Assembly (NCBI GenBank): GCA_013140635.1
Contig: JABFSM010000198.1
Coordinates: 1 to 43,632, forward strand
DNA: 43,632 nt
Source: Gemmatimonadales bacterium
GTDB taxonomy: Bacteria > Gemmatimonadota > Gemmatimonadetes > Gemmatimonadales > GWC2-71-9
Reading direction: 5' to 3'
The notes beneath the pieces were generated by a model that saw only the letters and a list, made by a program, of their open reading frames with translations, did no database searches and had not been told where the DNA came from. Shown here piece by piece: positions 24,798-33,718 of this stretch. A program made the position numbers and the translations under genes. Positions within the stretch are counted from its first letter, which is position 1; every line of letters starts with the position of its first letter.

Positions 24798-25115
24798 GGT
24801 TTATCATTTTATACACCTGTAATTAATTATACAAGTACCACCTCGCGACCAAATGTCGCGCCAGGCTTGGCTCTGAAAAGCCAGGATCGTTCCCGCCCGT
24901 CTAATCATCGAGGTAGCAGGCAGCCAGGTGGATCTAAGGTCAGGTCTGGAGGAACGCCCGGCCTCCAAGTCCATGCGGCGGCGTGACATGGCTGGTGCCC
25001 ATCCGAATCGTCAATTTGCGCCGTCTACGTCGTATGCTAGGTTCAGTGCGTAAGGCCGCATCAACTACGATGGTGGCCCCGCGCCAACGCCATATCCTCT
25101 GCTGGAGAACTGCTC
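24798..25115. promoter_or_regulatory. 318-bp divergent intergenic region
   Basis: It separates the leftward HTH/integrase operon from the rightward helicase gene. Near the left end is an AT-rich patch (24800-24838) with TTGTAT and TATAAA boxes facing left. Next is a perfect 6-bp hairpin CGCGAC-CAAAT-GTCGCG (24844-24860) and a second imperfect hairpin TGGCT/AGCCA. I see no convincing promoter for the helicase and no coding frame of interest. Confidence 0.45.
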
Positions 25116-28100
25116 TTGACCGAGCGCCCTTTCCGGCGGTTCGATCTGGATGTTCTCGAGCGACTCTGTCGCCAGAGCGCACGATCCCCTCACGTGCTCG
25201 CAGAAATACTCGATGAGTTGCGAAGTCGGCGGACGCGTAGAGCCTTGGCTCTGATTGAGCAACTCGAAATACAGCTTGGACTTCAAAGTTCAACACTGAC
25301 AGGGCAACAAGAGGCCAGGGAGAACTCCGTGGGCGCAGAAGGGGAGCAAATCGACGGAATGAAGGTGAAAGCCGACTCTCCTGCATTCTCTGAGCTGGCG
25401 AGCGCTATCGCGCGAATCCGGAGGAAGCTCCTCGACCTTTCATTGCGTAACCCCCTTCTCGGGTTTCCCAAGCGCCGCACTGCTATTAGAGCGGTCGGTG
25501 AAATGCCGGATCAATTGTTTCGCCAGCTTACTGACGGCGCGGAAATGCAATTGCGAGCCGTCCCAAAGCCCCGCGGAGCATGGCTCGGTGGCAGTGATAA
25601 GACAGACGATAGGGATCGGGACTCTACTGAGGATGCCGCACCAAACCCCGAAACCGCGCCCGACCGAGTCCGATGGTTTGGTCGGGACCGAGCTTCTAAG
25701 GCCAAGGGCACCGAAGCCGGTGGCCTGCCGGTAGCCGAAGCGGCTCGAATTGCAGGGATCGACCCGGAGTTCGACCTTCCGCTGATCGCGTTGCCATCGC
25801 CGCTAGAAGCGAACGCTGCCTTCACTGATCGCTACATCCAAACACTTCTCTATCCGGAAGACCTCGCGCGCATCGGTGCCAAGCTTGTCAATGAGAGCCG
25901 ACTACTGCTTGAGGAAACGGGCAGCAACCTACTACAGCTCTCGTTCGGAGCACTGGAATGGAAGGACCTTCGCGATGGTAAGTCACGCTTTGCACCGCTC
26001 ATTCTTCTGCCCGTTGCTCTAACGAAGGCCGTCGGAGGGAAGCACGAATACACTTTCACCCTGCGCCAAGCGGATGAAGACCCCGTTGCGAATGTCTCAT
26101 TGCAGGAAAAAATGCGGGAAGATTTCGGTCTTGTAATGCCGGAGTTTGGGGAGGACGACACTCCAGCAAACTTCTTCTCCGCAGTGCAGCAGGCGATCCA
26201 GTCGAAGCCCGAGTGGAGCGTACGCGGGCACGTAACGCTCGCCCTCCTAGAATTCGGCAAGATCCTGATGTATAAAGATCTCGATCCAGAGGACTGGCCA
26301 GAGGGTGAGGCCCCTCACTTTCACCCCTTGATTCAACGACTCTTTGCGCAGGTCGGAGACAGTGAGCCTGAGTTGGAAGGCAGCATCGATTCCGCCCCCA
26401 TCAAGGACGTTGACGCAGAAATGGCTTTGCCGGCTGCCCCCCTGCTGATCCGGGACGCGGACAGTTCACAATGCAGCGCAATCCTCGACGCGCTTGCAGG
26501 CAAGAGTCTGGTCATTCAAGGTCCCCCCGGAACCGGTAAGTCTCAAACAATCGCGAATCTCATCGCGGCTGCGATTTCACGCGGGCTGCGAGTCCTGTTT
26601 GTTGCAGAAAAGCGCGCTGCCCTGGAGGTGGTACACAATAGGCTAGTGGACGCTGGTCTAGGGCCGTTCCTGCTTGAACTGCATAGCGATCGCGCAAAAA
26701 AGAAGGCGATTGCTGAGCATCTCTCCGCACGCATAGAGCTCGTGGATGAATTCAAGCCCGCACAAGGACTTCAAGACCACCGAGAGGAATTAAAGAGACA
26801 ACAGCAACAACTTGGTAACTACGCGAAACTGCTCGGACAACCGGTGGGCGCGCTCGGGGTGAGCCTGCACACCCTAATATGGGAAACTCGGAGAGCCCGT
26901 CGGGCACTCGGCCCACCCGCAGACAAGTTTGAGACTATTGAATTTGACGGTGTTTCCTCCTGGAGCATGTCACAAGCCAAGGAAACGCGAGAACACCTTG
27001 ATCGTCTGAGCCTGCTGCTTCCACAAGTTCTCGCGCAACGTGCGCCGGACGGACGCCACTCTTGGGACGGAGTCAATCCGGAGCACGTAACTGGGCTCGA
27101 CTTGCCTGCCCTTCGCGCTCCTTTCGCCGCGCTCAGAGGCTCCTCCCACGAGTTTCTAGTCGCGGAAGAGGCGCTTGGCGGGTATGCTGACACTGCTTTT
27201 CTGTTGACGCCAAGCACGCTAGCGGACATCTCGACAACTGCCAAGCGCTTGGCAGAAGTGTCAGCGCCTTTACTGCCACACCTTCTTCCAAAACTAAGGG
27301 AACTACCAGTAGAGGGTCGTGTACGCAGTTTTGTGCTGCGCGTCAACGAGTCCCGTGCGGGTAAAGCAGCTGTGGAACTGCGCTGGCCTGCTGCGTTTCG
27401 CCACCTGCATCACTACGCGATGGTTGGCAGCCGCCTATCCGACATCCCTCCCCTACCCTCCGCGGCAACCGTAGCTGGCATCAGCGACCATCGGCGGGCC
27501 TGGCTCGAAGCCGAGACAAAGTGTCGCTTAGCCGCAGGACTTATCGCTCAATTGGGAAGCGTGCGGCCCGTTTGGCTAGACCCGACAGTCGCTGATCTCT
27601 TTCTGATTGAGGACGTGCTCGGTCAACTGGTGGGGTTGGATCGTGATGCCGCAGGAAAGCGGCATGAAGCGTTGCGGTCTCCAGGAGCAGTGGAAACGCT
27701 GGCCTCAATTGGCGATACCCTTGCAGCCTTGCGAGGGAAGAACGCAGAACTGGAAAAGAGACTGCGTCTCGACCTTGGGCCCGATCTGGGGGAGGTTCGG
27801 CGACATATACGCACGCTCGCGGGTACGCCTTGGTGGAGACGCCTCGGAGCGGCCTACCGCAACGCCCGGCGCGTCCATCGGTCAATATCGCGGTCGCAGC
27901 GCGTATCCCATATAGCCGCCGTGGACGATTTCGAGAACCTCTCAAGGCACTTGGCCAATTTGTCGCGCTTCGCGTCGAACGAGGAGTACGCTGGAGTTCT
28001 TGGACGCTGGTCTCGGGGGCTTGAGACCCCAATAGATACGTTGTCTAAGCTGGCCAATTGGGGACGTGCACTGGATCGCGCGAGCGGCGCCTACCCGGGC

Positions 28101-30503
28101 CGGAGCGACTCCCTAAGAAGTCTCTGGCAAGTCGAGGAGGCACTCTATCTCAAACTCCAAGGCGCCGCGAACGACGACAGGACGGTGGCTGCTTGCAGAG
28201 ATGCTCGTAGCGCGCTTGCCGCCATAGGCGTTTGTGACATGACCCGGGATGGAAGCACACTCCTCGCCGACCTTTCGGATTCCTGCGCGACTGCGGCAGA
28301 GGCCCTTGGCAGTGCGAGTGACACTTTCAAGTTGGCTGAACTGCCGGACGAACTCCCCGTCTCAACTATCAGCGCCCTTCTTCACGAGGCGGAGGCGGTC
28401 TTCGAAGTGGGGAGACGGATTGGCGACGATGTAGACATGGGGTCCCTGATCGAAGTGGGCTTCGACGGTGTAGACACCAACCTCGACCCTCTGATTGCGA
28501 CGCTCCAGACGGCTACAATGCTCCGGGACATCCTTGGTGGCCATCCCTTCTCAGACTACCTCTGGTCTCCGGACTTTGCTTCACGGCGTGACCTCCTGAA
28601 TGCTTCAGTGGCGTTGGCGGATCGAACTGCCACGACCCTGCAAGAGGTGGAGTCGCTCCTGCTCGCCCGTCTCGGGACGAATGCTGCAGACTGGTACGGG
28701 GACGACTCGTCACAAGAGACTAGACCGCTTCGTCATTTGGGAGAGCGTGCGGGGTGGGCGGAGTCAACGGCGGAGAGCCTACCAGTCTGGCTTGCCTACT
28801 GCCATGCCAGGCGTAGCGCCGTAGCGGTTGGGCTTGAGCGGCTAGTGGTCCTGGCAGAGGGTGAGCACGATTTGGCTGCAGGTCTACCTGTAGCTTTTGA
28901 TTTTGTTCTGCGTAATTCGCTCATTCTCTACTTCTTTCGACACAACCAAGATCTACTGCATCTCCGCGCGGATACTCTGGAGGCAGCCCGAGGACGGTTT
29001 GCCCACTTGGACCGACAACTGATCCTTGCGAACAGAGACCATGTCGCCCATCTCGCCTCGCGACGTCAGTTGCTCGCAGGCCGCGACTGGGGGCCGGTGG
29101 CGACTCATACCGAGTTTGCGCTGGTGCAGCGAGAGGCAGGCAAAGAGCGTCGGCACATTGCTATTCGGCAACTAATAGCGAGGGCAGGGAGAACTCTCCA
29201 GGCCCTCTGCCCATGCTGGATGATGAGCCCGATCTCAATCGCCAGATTCTGTGAGCCCGGAGAAGTCGATTTCGACCTCGTCATCATGGATGAATCTTCC
29301 CAGCTTCGTCCCGAGGACACGCTTGGTGCCATCGCCCGCGGGAAGCAAATCGTGGTTGTTGGGGACCCTAAGCAGCTTCCGCCCACGAGCTTCTTCGACG
29401 TGACTGTCGGTGGCGATGATGACGCGCCACCGCCAGAAGAGGATCTAGCCCAAGGGATCACTGAATCGGAGAGCATTCTCGATGTGGCCGGTGCCGCCTT
29501 CAGGCCCATGCGTCTCTTGAAATGGCACTACCGTTCTCAGCATGAGTCCCTGATCGCCTTCAGTAACAACCGCTTCTATGGCGACCGCCTCATCGTCTTC
29601 CCGTCCCCGTACGGCGACGTTCCAGGCCTTGGAGTTCATTTTGAATTTGTATCCAACGCTATCTATTCCAATTCGCTGAATCCTCGGGAGGCGGAGCGAG
29701 TAGGACAACTGATTGGCCTGCACTGTCGCAATCAGCCGGAGAGATCTCTCGGTATTGTTACGATGAACGCCCACCAACGGGATCGAATTCAGGACTTACT
29801 TGATCAAGCTGTACTGGATGATCCCGCAGTGCGCGCATTCGTCGAGTCCAGGGAAGGGTCCCTCGATAGCCTGATTATCAAGAACCTTGAGAACATTCAA
29901 GGTGACGAACGCGATGTGATCATCATCTCTGTTACATACGGCCCTGATGTCGTTGGCAATGTCTACCAGCGCTTTGGCCCGATCAATGAACCCGCAGGGC
30001 CACGTCGACTTAACGTGCTCTTCACGAGGGCTCGGCAGCAGGTCGTTGTAGTTTCGTCCATGCGCGCTGGTGACATCCAGGCAGATGCCTCCACCAGCGA
30101 GGGAACGCAAGTTCTGAAGGCCTATCTCGAATACGCGGAGACTGGAAGGTTTTCACAAGTCGGCTTTTCCGGTAGGGAGCCCGACAGTCCTTTTGAGTGC
30201 GAAGTGGCGGAGGAGTTGCGTAACCGGGGCTATGAAGTCGTAGCCCAACTCGGCGTGGCTGGATACTACCTTGACCTCGCCGTCAGGCATCCGGAGCGGC
30301 CTGGTGAGTACGTCATAGCTGTGGAATGTGACGGCGCCACCTACCACTCGTCTCGATCCGCACGGGACCGGGATCGACTTCGACAGCAGCAACTTGAGGC
30401 CCTAGGCTGGAAAATCCATCGGATCTGGTCGACAGATTGGTTCTTTAGACCGCAAGCAGAGCTCAACCGCTTGCTCTCGGCGATCGGTCGGGTAAGGTCC
30501 TGA
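25116..30503 (+). CDS. DUF4011-helicase-Vsr-like nuclease giant protein (Hhe-like antiphage architecture)
   Basis: 1795 aa from TTG 25116 with GGAG about 9 bp upstream. Order: DUF4011-like N-terminal region (from ~99, RRKLLDLSLRNPLLGFP); SF1 helicase Walker A QGPPGTGKSQT (~467-477); an insert of roughly 900 residues; Walker B DESSQ (~1392) with VVVGDPKQLPPTSF; motifs HYRSQHESL (~1471), NIQGDERDV and LNVLFTRARQQ (~1632); and a C-terminal Vsr/MTES_1575-type nuclease (~1690-1795) with GYYLDLAV, VECDGATYHSS and ALGWKIHRIWSTDWF. This order matches the single-gene Hhe system I recall from systematic defence screens. It would unwind and cut invading nucleic acid in the cytoplasm. The gene converges on the CBASS operon with a 27-bp gap. 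All motifs needed for helicase and nuclease activity appear intact. Confidence 0.92.
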   Translation: MTERPFRRFDLDVLERLCRQSARSPHVLAEILDELRSRRTRRALALIEQLEIQLGLQSSTLTGQQEARENSVGAEGEQIDGMKVKADSPAFSELASAIARIRRKLLDLSLRNPLLGFPKRRTAIRAVGEMPDQLFRQLTDGAEMQLRAVPKPRGAWLGGSDKTDDRDRDSTEDAAPNPETAPDRVRWFGRDRASKAKGTEAGGLPVAEAARIAGIDPEFDLPLIALPSPLEANAAFTDRYIQTLLYPEDLARIGAKLVNESRLLLEETGSNLLQLSFGALEWKDLRDGKSRFAPLILLPVALTKAVGGKHEYTFTLRQADEDPVANVSLQEKMREDFGLVMPEFGEDDTPANFFSAVQQAIQSKPEWSVRGHVTLALLEFGKILMYKDLDPEDWPEGEAPHFHPLIQRLFAQVGDSEPELEGSIDSAPIKDVDAEMALPAAPLLIRDADSSQCSAILDALAGKSLVIQGPPGTGKSQTIANLIAAAISRGLRVLFVAEKRAALEVVHNRLVDAGLGPFLLELHSDRAKKKAIAEHLSARIELVDEFKPAQGLQDHREELKRQQQQLGNYAKLLGQPVGALGVSLHTLIWETRRARRALGPPADKFETIEFDGVSSWSMSQAKETREHLDRLSLLLPQVLAQRAPDGRHSWDGVNPEHVTGLDLPALRAPFAALRGSSHEFLVAEEALGGYADTAFLLTPSTLADISTTAKRLAEVSAPLLPHLLPKLRELPVEGRVRSFVLRVNESRAGKAAVELRWPAAFRHLHHYAMVGSRLSDIPPLPSAATVAGISDHRRAWLEAETKCRLAAGLIAQLGSVRPVWLDPTVADLFLIEDVLGQLVGLDRDAAGKRHEALRSPGAVETLASIGDTLAALRGKNAELEKRLRLDLGPDLGEVRRHIRTLAGTPWWRRLGAAYRNARRVHRSISRSQRVSHIAAVDDFENLSRHLANLSRFASNEEYAGVLGRWSRGLETPIDTLSKLANWGRALDRASGAYPGRSDSLRSLWQVEEALYLKLQGAANDDRTVAACRDARSALAAIGVCDMTRDGSTLLADLSDSCATAAEALGSASDTFKLAELPDELPVSTISALLHEAEAVFEVGRRIGDDVDMGSLIEVGFDGVDTNLDPLIATLQTATMLRDILGGHPFSDYLWSPDFASRRDLLNASVALADRTATTLQEVESLLLARLGTNAADWYGDDSSQETRPLRHLGERAGWAESTAESLPVWLAYCHARRSAVAVGLERLVVLAEGEHDLAAGLPVAFDFVLRNSLILYFFRHNQDLLHLRADTLEAARGRFAHLDRQLILANRDHVAHLASRRQLLAGRDWGPVATHTEFALVQREAGKERRHIAIRQLIARAGRTLQALCPCWMMSPISIARFCEPGEVDFDLVIMDESSQLRPEDTLGAIARGKQIVVVGDPKQLPPTSFFDVTVGGDDDAPPPEEDLAQGITESESILDVAGAAFRPMRLLKWHYRSQHESLIAFSNNRFYGDRLIVFPSPYGDVPGLGVHFEFVSNAIYSNSLNPREAERVGQLIGLHCRNQPERSLGIVTMNAHQRDRIQDLLDQAVLDDPAVRAFVESREGSLDSLIIKNLENIQGDERDVIIISVTYGPDVVGNVYQRFGPINEPAGPRRLNVLFTRARQQVVVVSSMRAGDIQADASTSEGTQVLKAYLEYAETGRFSQVGFSGREPDSPFECEVAEELRNRGYEVVAQLGVAGYYLDLAVRHPERPGEYVIAVECDGATYHSSRSARDRDRLRQQQLEALGWKIHRIWSTDWFFRPQAELNRLLSAIGRVRS

Positions 30504-30530
30504 GCCCGAGTGCATCGCTCGATATGCGGT

Positions 30531-31526
30531 TCAAGCTGATGAAGGGCCCTTAAATGGAAAGGCTCCGGGCGCTGCCAAGAAGAGCTCGCGAACTGCTGGA
30601 GCAGCGTGCGTTGCAACGTGCTCCGCTAGGCCCACCAATTCCTCGATGTCATCAGCCCGGTCCATTGCGAACCGGCCTCGTGCAACCGCCTGGTCAAGCC
30701 TGAGAATCGCATCTTCCCGTCCAAGCAGGACCTTCGCCATGGCGTGTGCTCCAGCCATTTGGCTCGCCATGAACAATCCGACCGACTGCCCGCGGGCCGC
30801 CCCCAACACCAGTCCGAGCACGCCCCGTCTCACCACATTGGCGTCAACATGGAAAGGCTCGCAGGTCGTTCCCACGCTGAGCACGCGAATCGAAGGCGCG
30901 GGAACGCCTAGGTAACCAATCGCCTCGATTACGCCAACGGCGATAGGATTGTTAGCCCACACTCCTCCGTCAATGAAGCGCTCGCCCTCTGCGGTCGTGA
31001 GTCCCGGCAGAAAGTACGGGGCTGCTGACGTCGCCAGCGCCACCTCCACCAAGGAGCGCGTGTGGTCCCTGGTCAGCCGGAGGTGATGAGGAGTCTTGAA
31101 CAGGCGGATTTCTCCTGAATTCGCATTGAAAGTTGGAATCACAACTCGTGTCCCCAGCGAACCCATAGTGCGGTCACCGAACACGGCCTGGAGCGATTCC
31201 CTCAATGGGGCCTGTGAGTGTTTGGGGCGAACCACGGAGGACAGCAGCCGCAACGACCGCCGCGGTCCGCGCAGCGGCGCAAAAATCTTGGGCCCTTGAG
31301 TACGGTAGAATTCACGGATCTCTGACGCAGGTAGCCCCGCGGCGAGGGCCAAGGCGATGATACCACCGGTGGATGTTCCCGTGATGAGATCGAAGTGATC
31401 CAGCAGGTGCACACCGAACTGGGCCTCGATCGACGCCAAGACTGCACTTGAAAAGGCACCGCGAATGCCACCACCGTCCAAGCTCAGGATCTTGAAGTGG
31501 GGGGACGTGCCTGATGATCCCGTCAT
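30531..31526 (-). CDS. capV: Patatin-like phospholipase, CBASS effector (CapV-like)
   Basis: 331 aa. Patatin fold: oxyanion loop LDGGGIRG (17-23), nucleophile Ser52 in GTSTGG, catalytic Asp186 in FIDGGVWANNP. It starts at ATG 31526, overlapping the E2-like stop (ATGA). CapV effectors are cytoplasmic phospholipases switched on by cyclic nucleotides from the partner CD-NTase; they degrade the inner membrane and kill the infected cell. The conserved dyad suggests activity. The cognate signal cannot be told from the effector; several patatin systems use 3'3'-cGAMP. Confidence 0.93.
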   Translation of the reverse strand: MTGSSGTSPHFKILSLDGGGIRGAFSSAVLASIEAQFGVHLLDHFDLITGTSTGGIIALALAAGLPASEIREFYRTQGPKIFAPLRGPRRSLRLLSSVVRPKHSQAPLRESLQAVFGDRTMGSLGTRVVIPTFNANSGEIRLFKTPHHLRLTRDHTRSLVEVALATSAAPYFLPGLTTAEGERFIDGGVWANNPIAVGVIEAIGYLGVPAPSIRVLSVGTTCEPFHVDANVVRRGVLGLVLGAARGQSVGLFMASQMAGAHAMAKVLLGREDAILRLDQAVARGRFAMDRADDIEELVGLAEHVATHAAPAVRELFLAAPGAFPFKGPSSA

Positions 31527-31984
31527 GCGGCAGACGGACCTGGACGTTGTCCGCCCTCCTCATACCCCTCCGGGAGGGTCCCTCCGCCAAACCAGGTTCC
31601 GGTGGCACGCCATATCTCGAAGAAAACGAACCATTCCATGAGCCATGGAACAATCGTCTGCCCCACGTACATGGATTGATTCCAGTCACCGTGCTCTCTT
31701 GTGAAAAGACACGGTTCCGTCGGGCCGTTCGTATGGGCCACCGGCTGATCTGGAAGCCGCTGCTCCAATACAGGCTCCAGCACATACGCTTTGGGGTAGC
31801 GACCAGGACTGTACTCGATTCGCACCCGGTATTTCCGTGTCACCGGGCTGCCGCGCATCCAGCCCTCCGCCACCAACATCCCCCCTACGATATCAGACCG
31901 GAGGCCAGGATGCAGTCGCCGGAGGTTGGCCAACTGCATCACCAAAGAAGGCGCCGTCGGGCGTGGCGGACGCCTGCGCTTCAT
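31523..31984 (-). CDS. E2-like conjugating protein of type II-short CBASS
   Basis: 153 aa between CD-NTase and patatin with ATGA overlaps on both sides. The motif set RVRIEYSPGRYPKAYVLEP, HTNG...PC(92)LF, GDWNQSMYVGQTIVPW and EWFVFFEIWRATGTWFGGG, quoted here in pieces, is that of the bacterial E2-like proteins in E2-only CBASS. Cys92 is the predicted catalytic cysteine and His84 lies nearby. In such systems the E2 attaches the CD-NTase C-terminus to a target and primes it. No E1 or JAB peptidase gene is nearby, which is why I call it the short form. Confidence 0.85.
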   Translation of the reverse strand: MKRRRPPRPTAPSLVMQLANLRRLHPGLRSDIVGGMLVAEGWMRGSPVTRKYRVRIEYSPGRYPKAYVLEPVLEQRLPDQPVAHTNGPTEPCLFTREHGDWNQSMYVGQTIVPWLMEWFVFFEIWRATGTWFGGGTLPEGYEEGGQRPGPSAA

Positions 31985-33105
31985 CTGGCACGGTGGTGAA
32001 AGGTGTGAGGGGGAGACTTGCGGCCCTCCTGACCTCCCACGATGATCGCCGGTGCTCCAAACCTTAGCTCACCGGCCGCCTTGGTCGACCCGAGCTGTTC
32101 GCCGTATGCGCGGAGCGCCTTCTCGCCCATGCCGTCGCCGAACATTGCATCCAGCATCTGGCCGATCTCGTCCAGCCCTTCGGCCTGCCGCAGCGCGGTG
32201 ATTTCTTGACGGAACTTCCGGATGAACTTCGTGAAGGTCTGGTAGTGGGCTGGGTTCGACCACGTCTCGCTGAAAAGCTCGTCAAGGTTCGTCGGATTGC
32301 GCACCTCGATGGGGTTTGGGTGCGCAACTGCGATCGCATTCTCGATGCCGAGGAGGATCTGTTCGAGGGCTGCGGTCAGCGAGCTTCCTCCGACGTAATA
32401 GGTGCCCGCGAGAGTTGTAAGCACAACAGACCGGGGAGCGGTGTCCGAGTCACCGAAGGCGTTGTCCCGACGCCGCTTGGTGAGTTGCACAGCCTGACGG
32501 AGCACCTTGAGTTGTGCCTCTGCGAGCGCCGGGAGTAGGGGAGCCTGTTCCCGCAACGCCTTCAGCAGCTCTCGTCCATCGCAACAGAGCTCGAACCAGC
32601 CGACGAAGCCGAGGGGATTGCTTGGCTTCCAGCACTCCAGCTTTGTGTCGGGGACCTCGATGCAGGTGGAGCCTCGGACCGCATCCCGCCTCGCGGGAAG
32701 GATGTCGAGGTGGAACTGGTGCTCGTAGTTGAGCCGGAGGCACCGCTTCATCCGTTCCAGCTTGGGCCGGTACAGATCGCTGGCTTCAAGCCGGTCCGCC
32801 ACGTCCTCGTACAAGGCTATTGGATCCGAGTCGACCGGTTCGACTTGAAGGACAATGTCGAGATCGAATTCCTCACGCTCCCGTGGCTTGACGGTCGTAC
32901 GGAGTGCCATTCCGCCCTGCGGGTAGACCCTCGGCGAGAGCCGCTCCAGCGGACTCCCTTCGCGGGAGAGCCAGTCCTCGACGGCGACGTAGTGCCCTCT
33001 CGCCAGCTCGAACTGGGTTGGGGAAATCTGGAGGGTCAGACAGACCTCAGCGACGATGGCGTCGAGATCGGTGGAAGCAGGCACCGGCGCGATGATGGCA
33101 GACAT
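31981..33105 (-). CDS. CD-NTase (cGAS/DncV-like nucleotidyltransferase) of CBASS
   Basis: 374 aa from ATG 33105, chosen for its GAGG 6-7 bp upstream; ATG 33117 is in frame. The nucleotidyltransferase core has PQGGMALRT (Gly64-Gly65), the metal-binding Asp81 and Asp83 in EEFDLDIVL, and Asp134 in FHLDILPA. It would make a cyclic di- or trinucleotide on phage infection to activate the patatin. The C-terminus is unusual: after ...IIVGGQEG it continues RKSPPHTFHHRAR and lacks the terminal Gly that I expect for E2-linked CD-NTases. The stop overlaps the E2 start (ATGA). Confidence 0.92.
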   Translation of the reverse strand: MSAIIAPVPASTDLDAIVAEVCLTLQISPTQFELARGHYVAVEDWLSREGSPLERLSPRVYPQGGMALRTTVKPREREEFDLDIVLQVEPVDSDPIALYEDVADRLEASDLYRPKLERMKRCLRLNYEHQFHLDILPARRDAVRGSTCIEVPDTKLECWKPSNPLGFVGWFELCCDGRELLKALREQAPLLPALAEAQLKVLRQAVQLTKRRRDNAFGDSDTAPRSVVLTTLAGTYYVGGSSLTAALEQILLGIENAIAVAHPNPIEVRNPTNLDELFSETWSNPAHYQTFTKFIRKFRQEITALRQAEGLDEIGQMLDAMFGDGMGEKALRAYGEQLGSTKAAGELRFGAPAIIVGGQEGRKSPPHTFHHRAR

Positions 33106-33199
33106 GCGGAACCTCATAGTAATGAGGGGAACGACCCGGCCGGAGACAGCGGTCCGGGAGGTCCCGTTGGGGCAAGCGCCGTGTCCGTCGGCACGCGCC

Positions 33200-33230
33200 C
33201 GTTGCACAAAAGACACGGACGTTGCATAAT
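33200..33230 (+). promoter_or_regulatory. Promoter and probable operator between CBASS and the XRE/ImmA pair
   Basis: TTGCAC (33202-33207) and CATAAT (33225-33230) are spaced by 17 bp, a good sigma70-like promoter for the rightward XRE gene. CGTTGCA occurs twice, exactly 20 bp apart (33200-33206, 33220-33226), overlapping both promoter boxes. This is where an autoregulating HTH protein would bind, on one face of the helix, and could also repress the leftward CBASS promoter. Confidence 0.6.
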
Positions 33231-33298
33231 ATGATGACGGCGTGTTCGTGTCAACCGTGAAACCGTCGTTCCATCAAAGACACATCACCGGAGGGCCC

Positions 33299-33712
33299 AT
33301 GGCAGTAACACTCAGCATACAGGAACTTGGCGCCGCGCTCCGGGCTCGGCGCTCCGAAGAGGACCTCTCGCTCAAGGAAGTTGAGGAGATCATAAACGTA
33401 AGCGCCGCAACGCTTTCACGCATCGAACGAGGGCACACCCCCGATACAGCGGTGATTGGGAAACTCGCAGAGTGGCTGGGGGTCAACGTCACGACCGCTG
33501 GGGAACAAGCGTCAGCGATTCGGACCGACGCAGATCTCAAGAACCAGATCGCCGTGCACCTCCGCGCCAACAAGCGTCTCTCGCCGGACGTCGCGAACGC
33601 AATCGCCCAAAGCTTCGAGGCGATCATGCAGCACGAGATAAGGAAGGCGAAAAAGACGGGAGAGGATTCGGCAACCACTACCAATAAGTCCTCCCCGAAT
33701 TCCCATCGGTAG
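33299..33712 (+). CDS. XRE-family HTH regulator (CapH-like, divergent from CBASS)
   Basis: 137 aa from ATG 33299 with GGAGG at 33290-33294. HTH_3 motif in IQELGAALRARRSEEDLSLKEVEEIINVSAATLSRIERG, shown here in part as LKEVEEIINVSAATLSRIER. The C-terminal half (ADLKNQIAVHLRANKRLSPDVANAI) is helical and could dimerise. It is followed 6 bp later by an ImmA/IrrE-like gene. HTH + metallopeptidase pairs (CapH/CapP) are known to hold CBASS operons off until DNA damage; here the pair is divergent from a CBASS operon, as in that arrangement. Confidence 0.85.
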   Translation: MAVTLSIQELGAALRARRSEEDLSLKEVEEIINVSAATLSRIERGHTPDTAVIGKLAEWLGVNVTTAGEQASAIRTDADLKNQIAVHLRANKRLSPDVANAIAQSFEAIMQHEIRKAKKTGEDSATTTNKSSPNSHR

Positions 33713-33718
33713 CGAATC

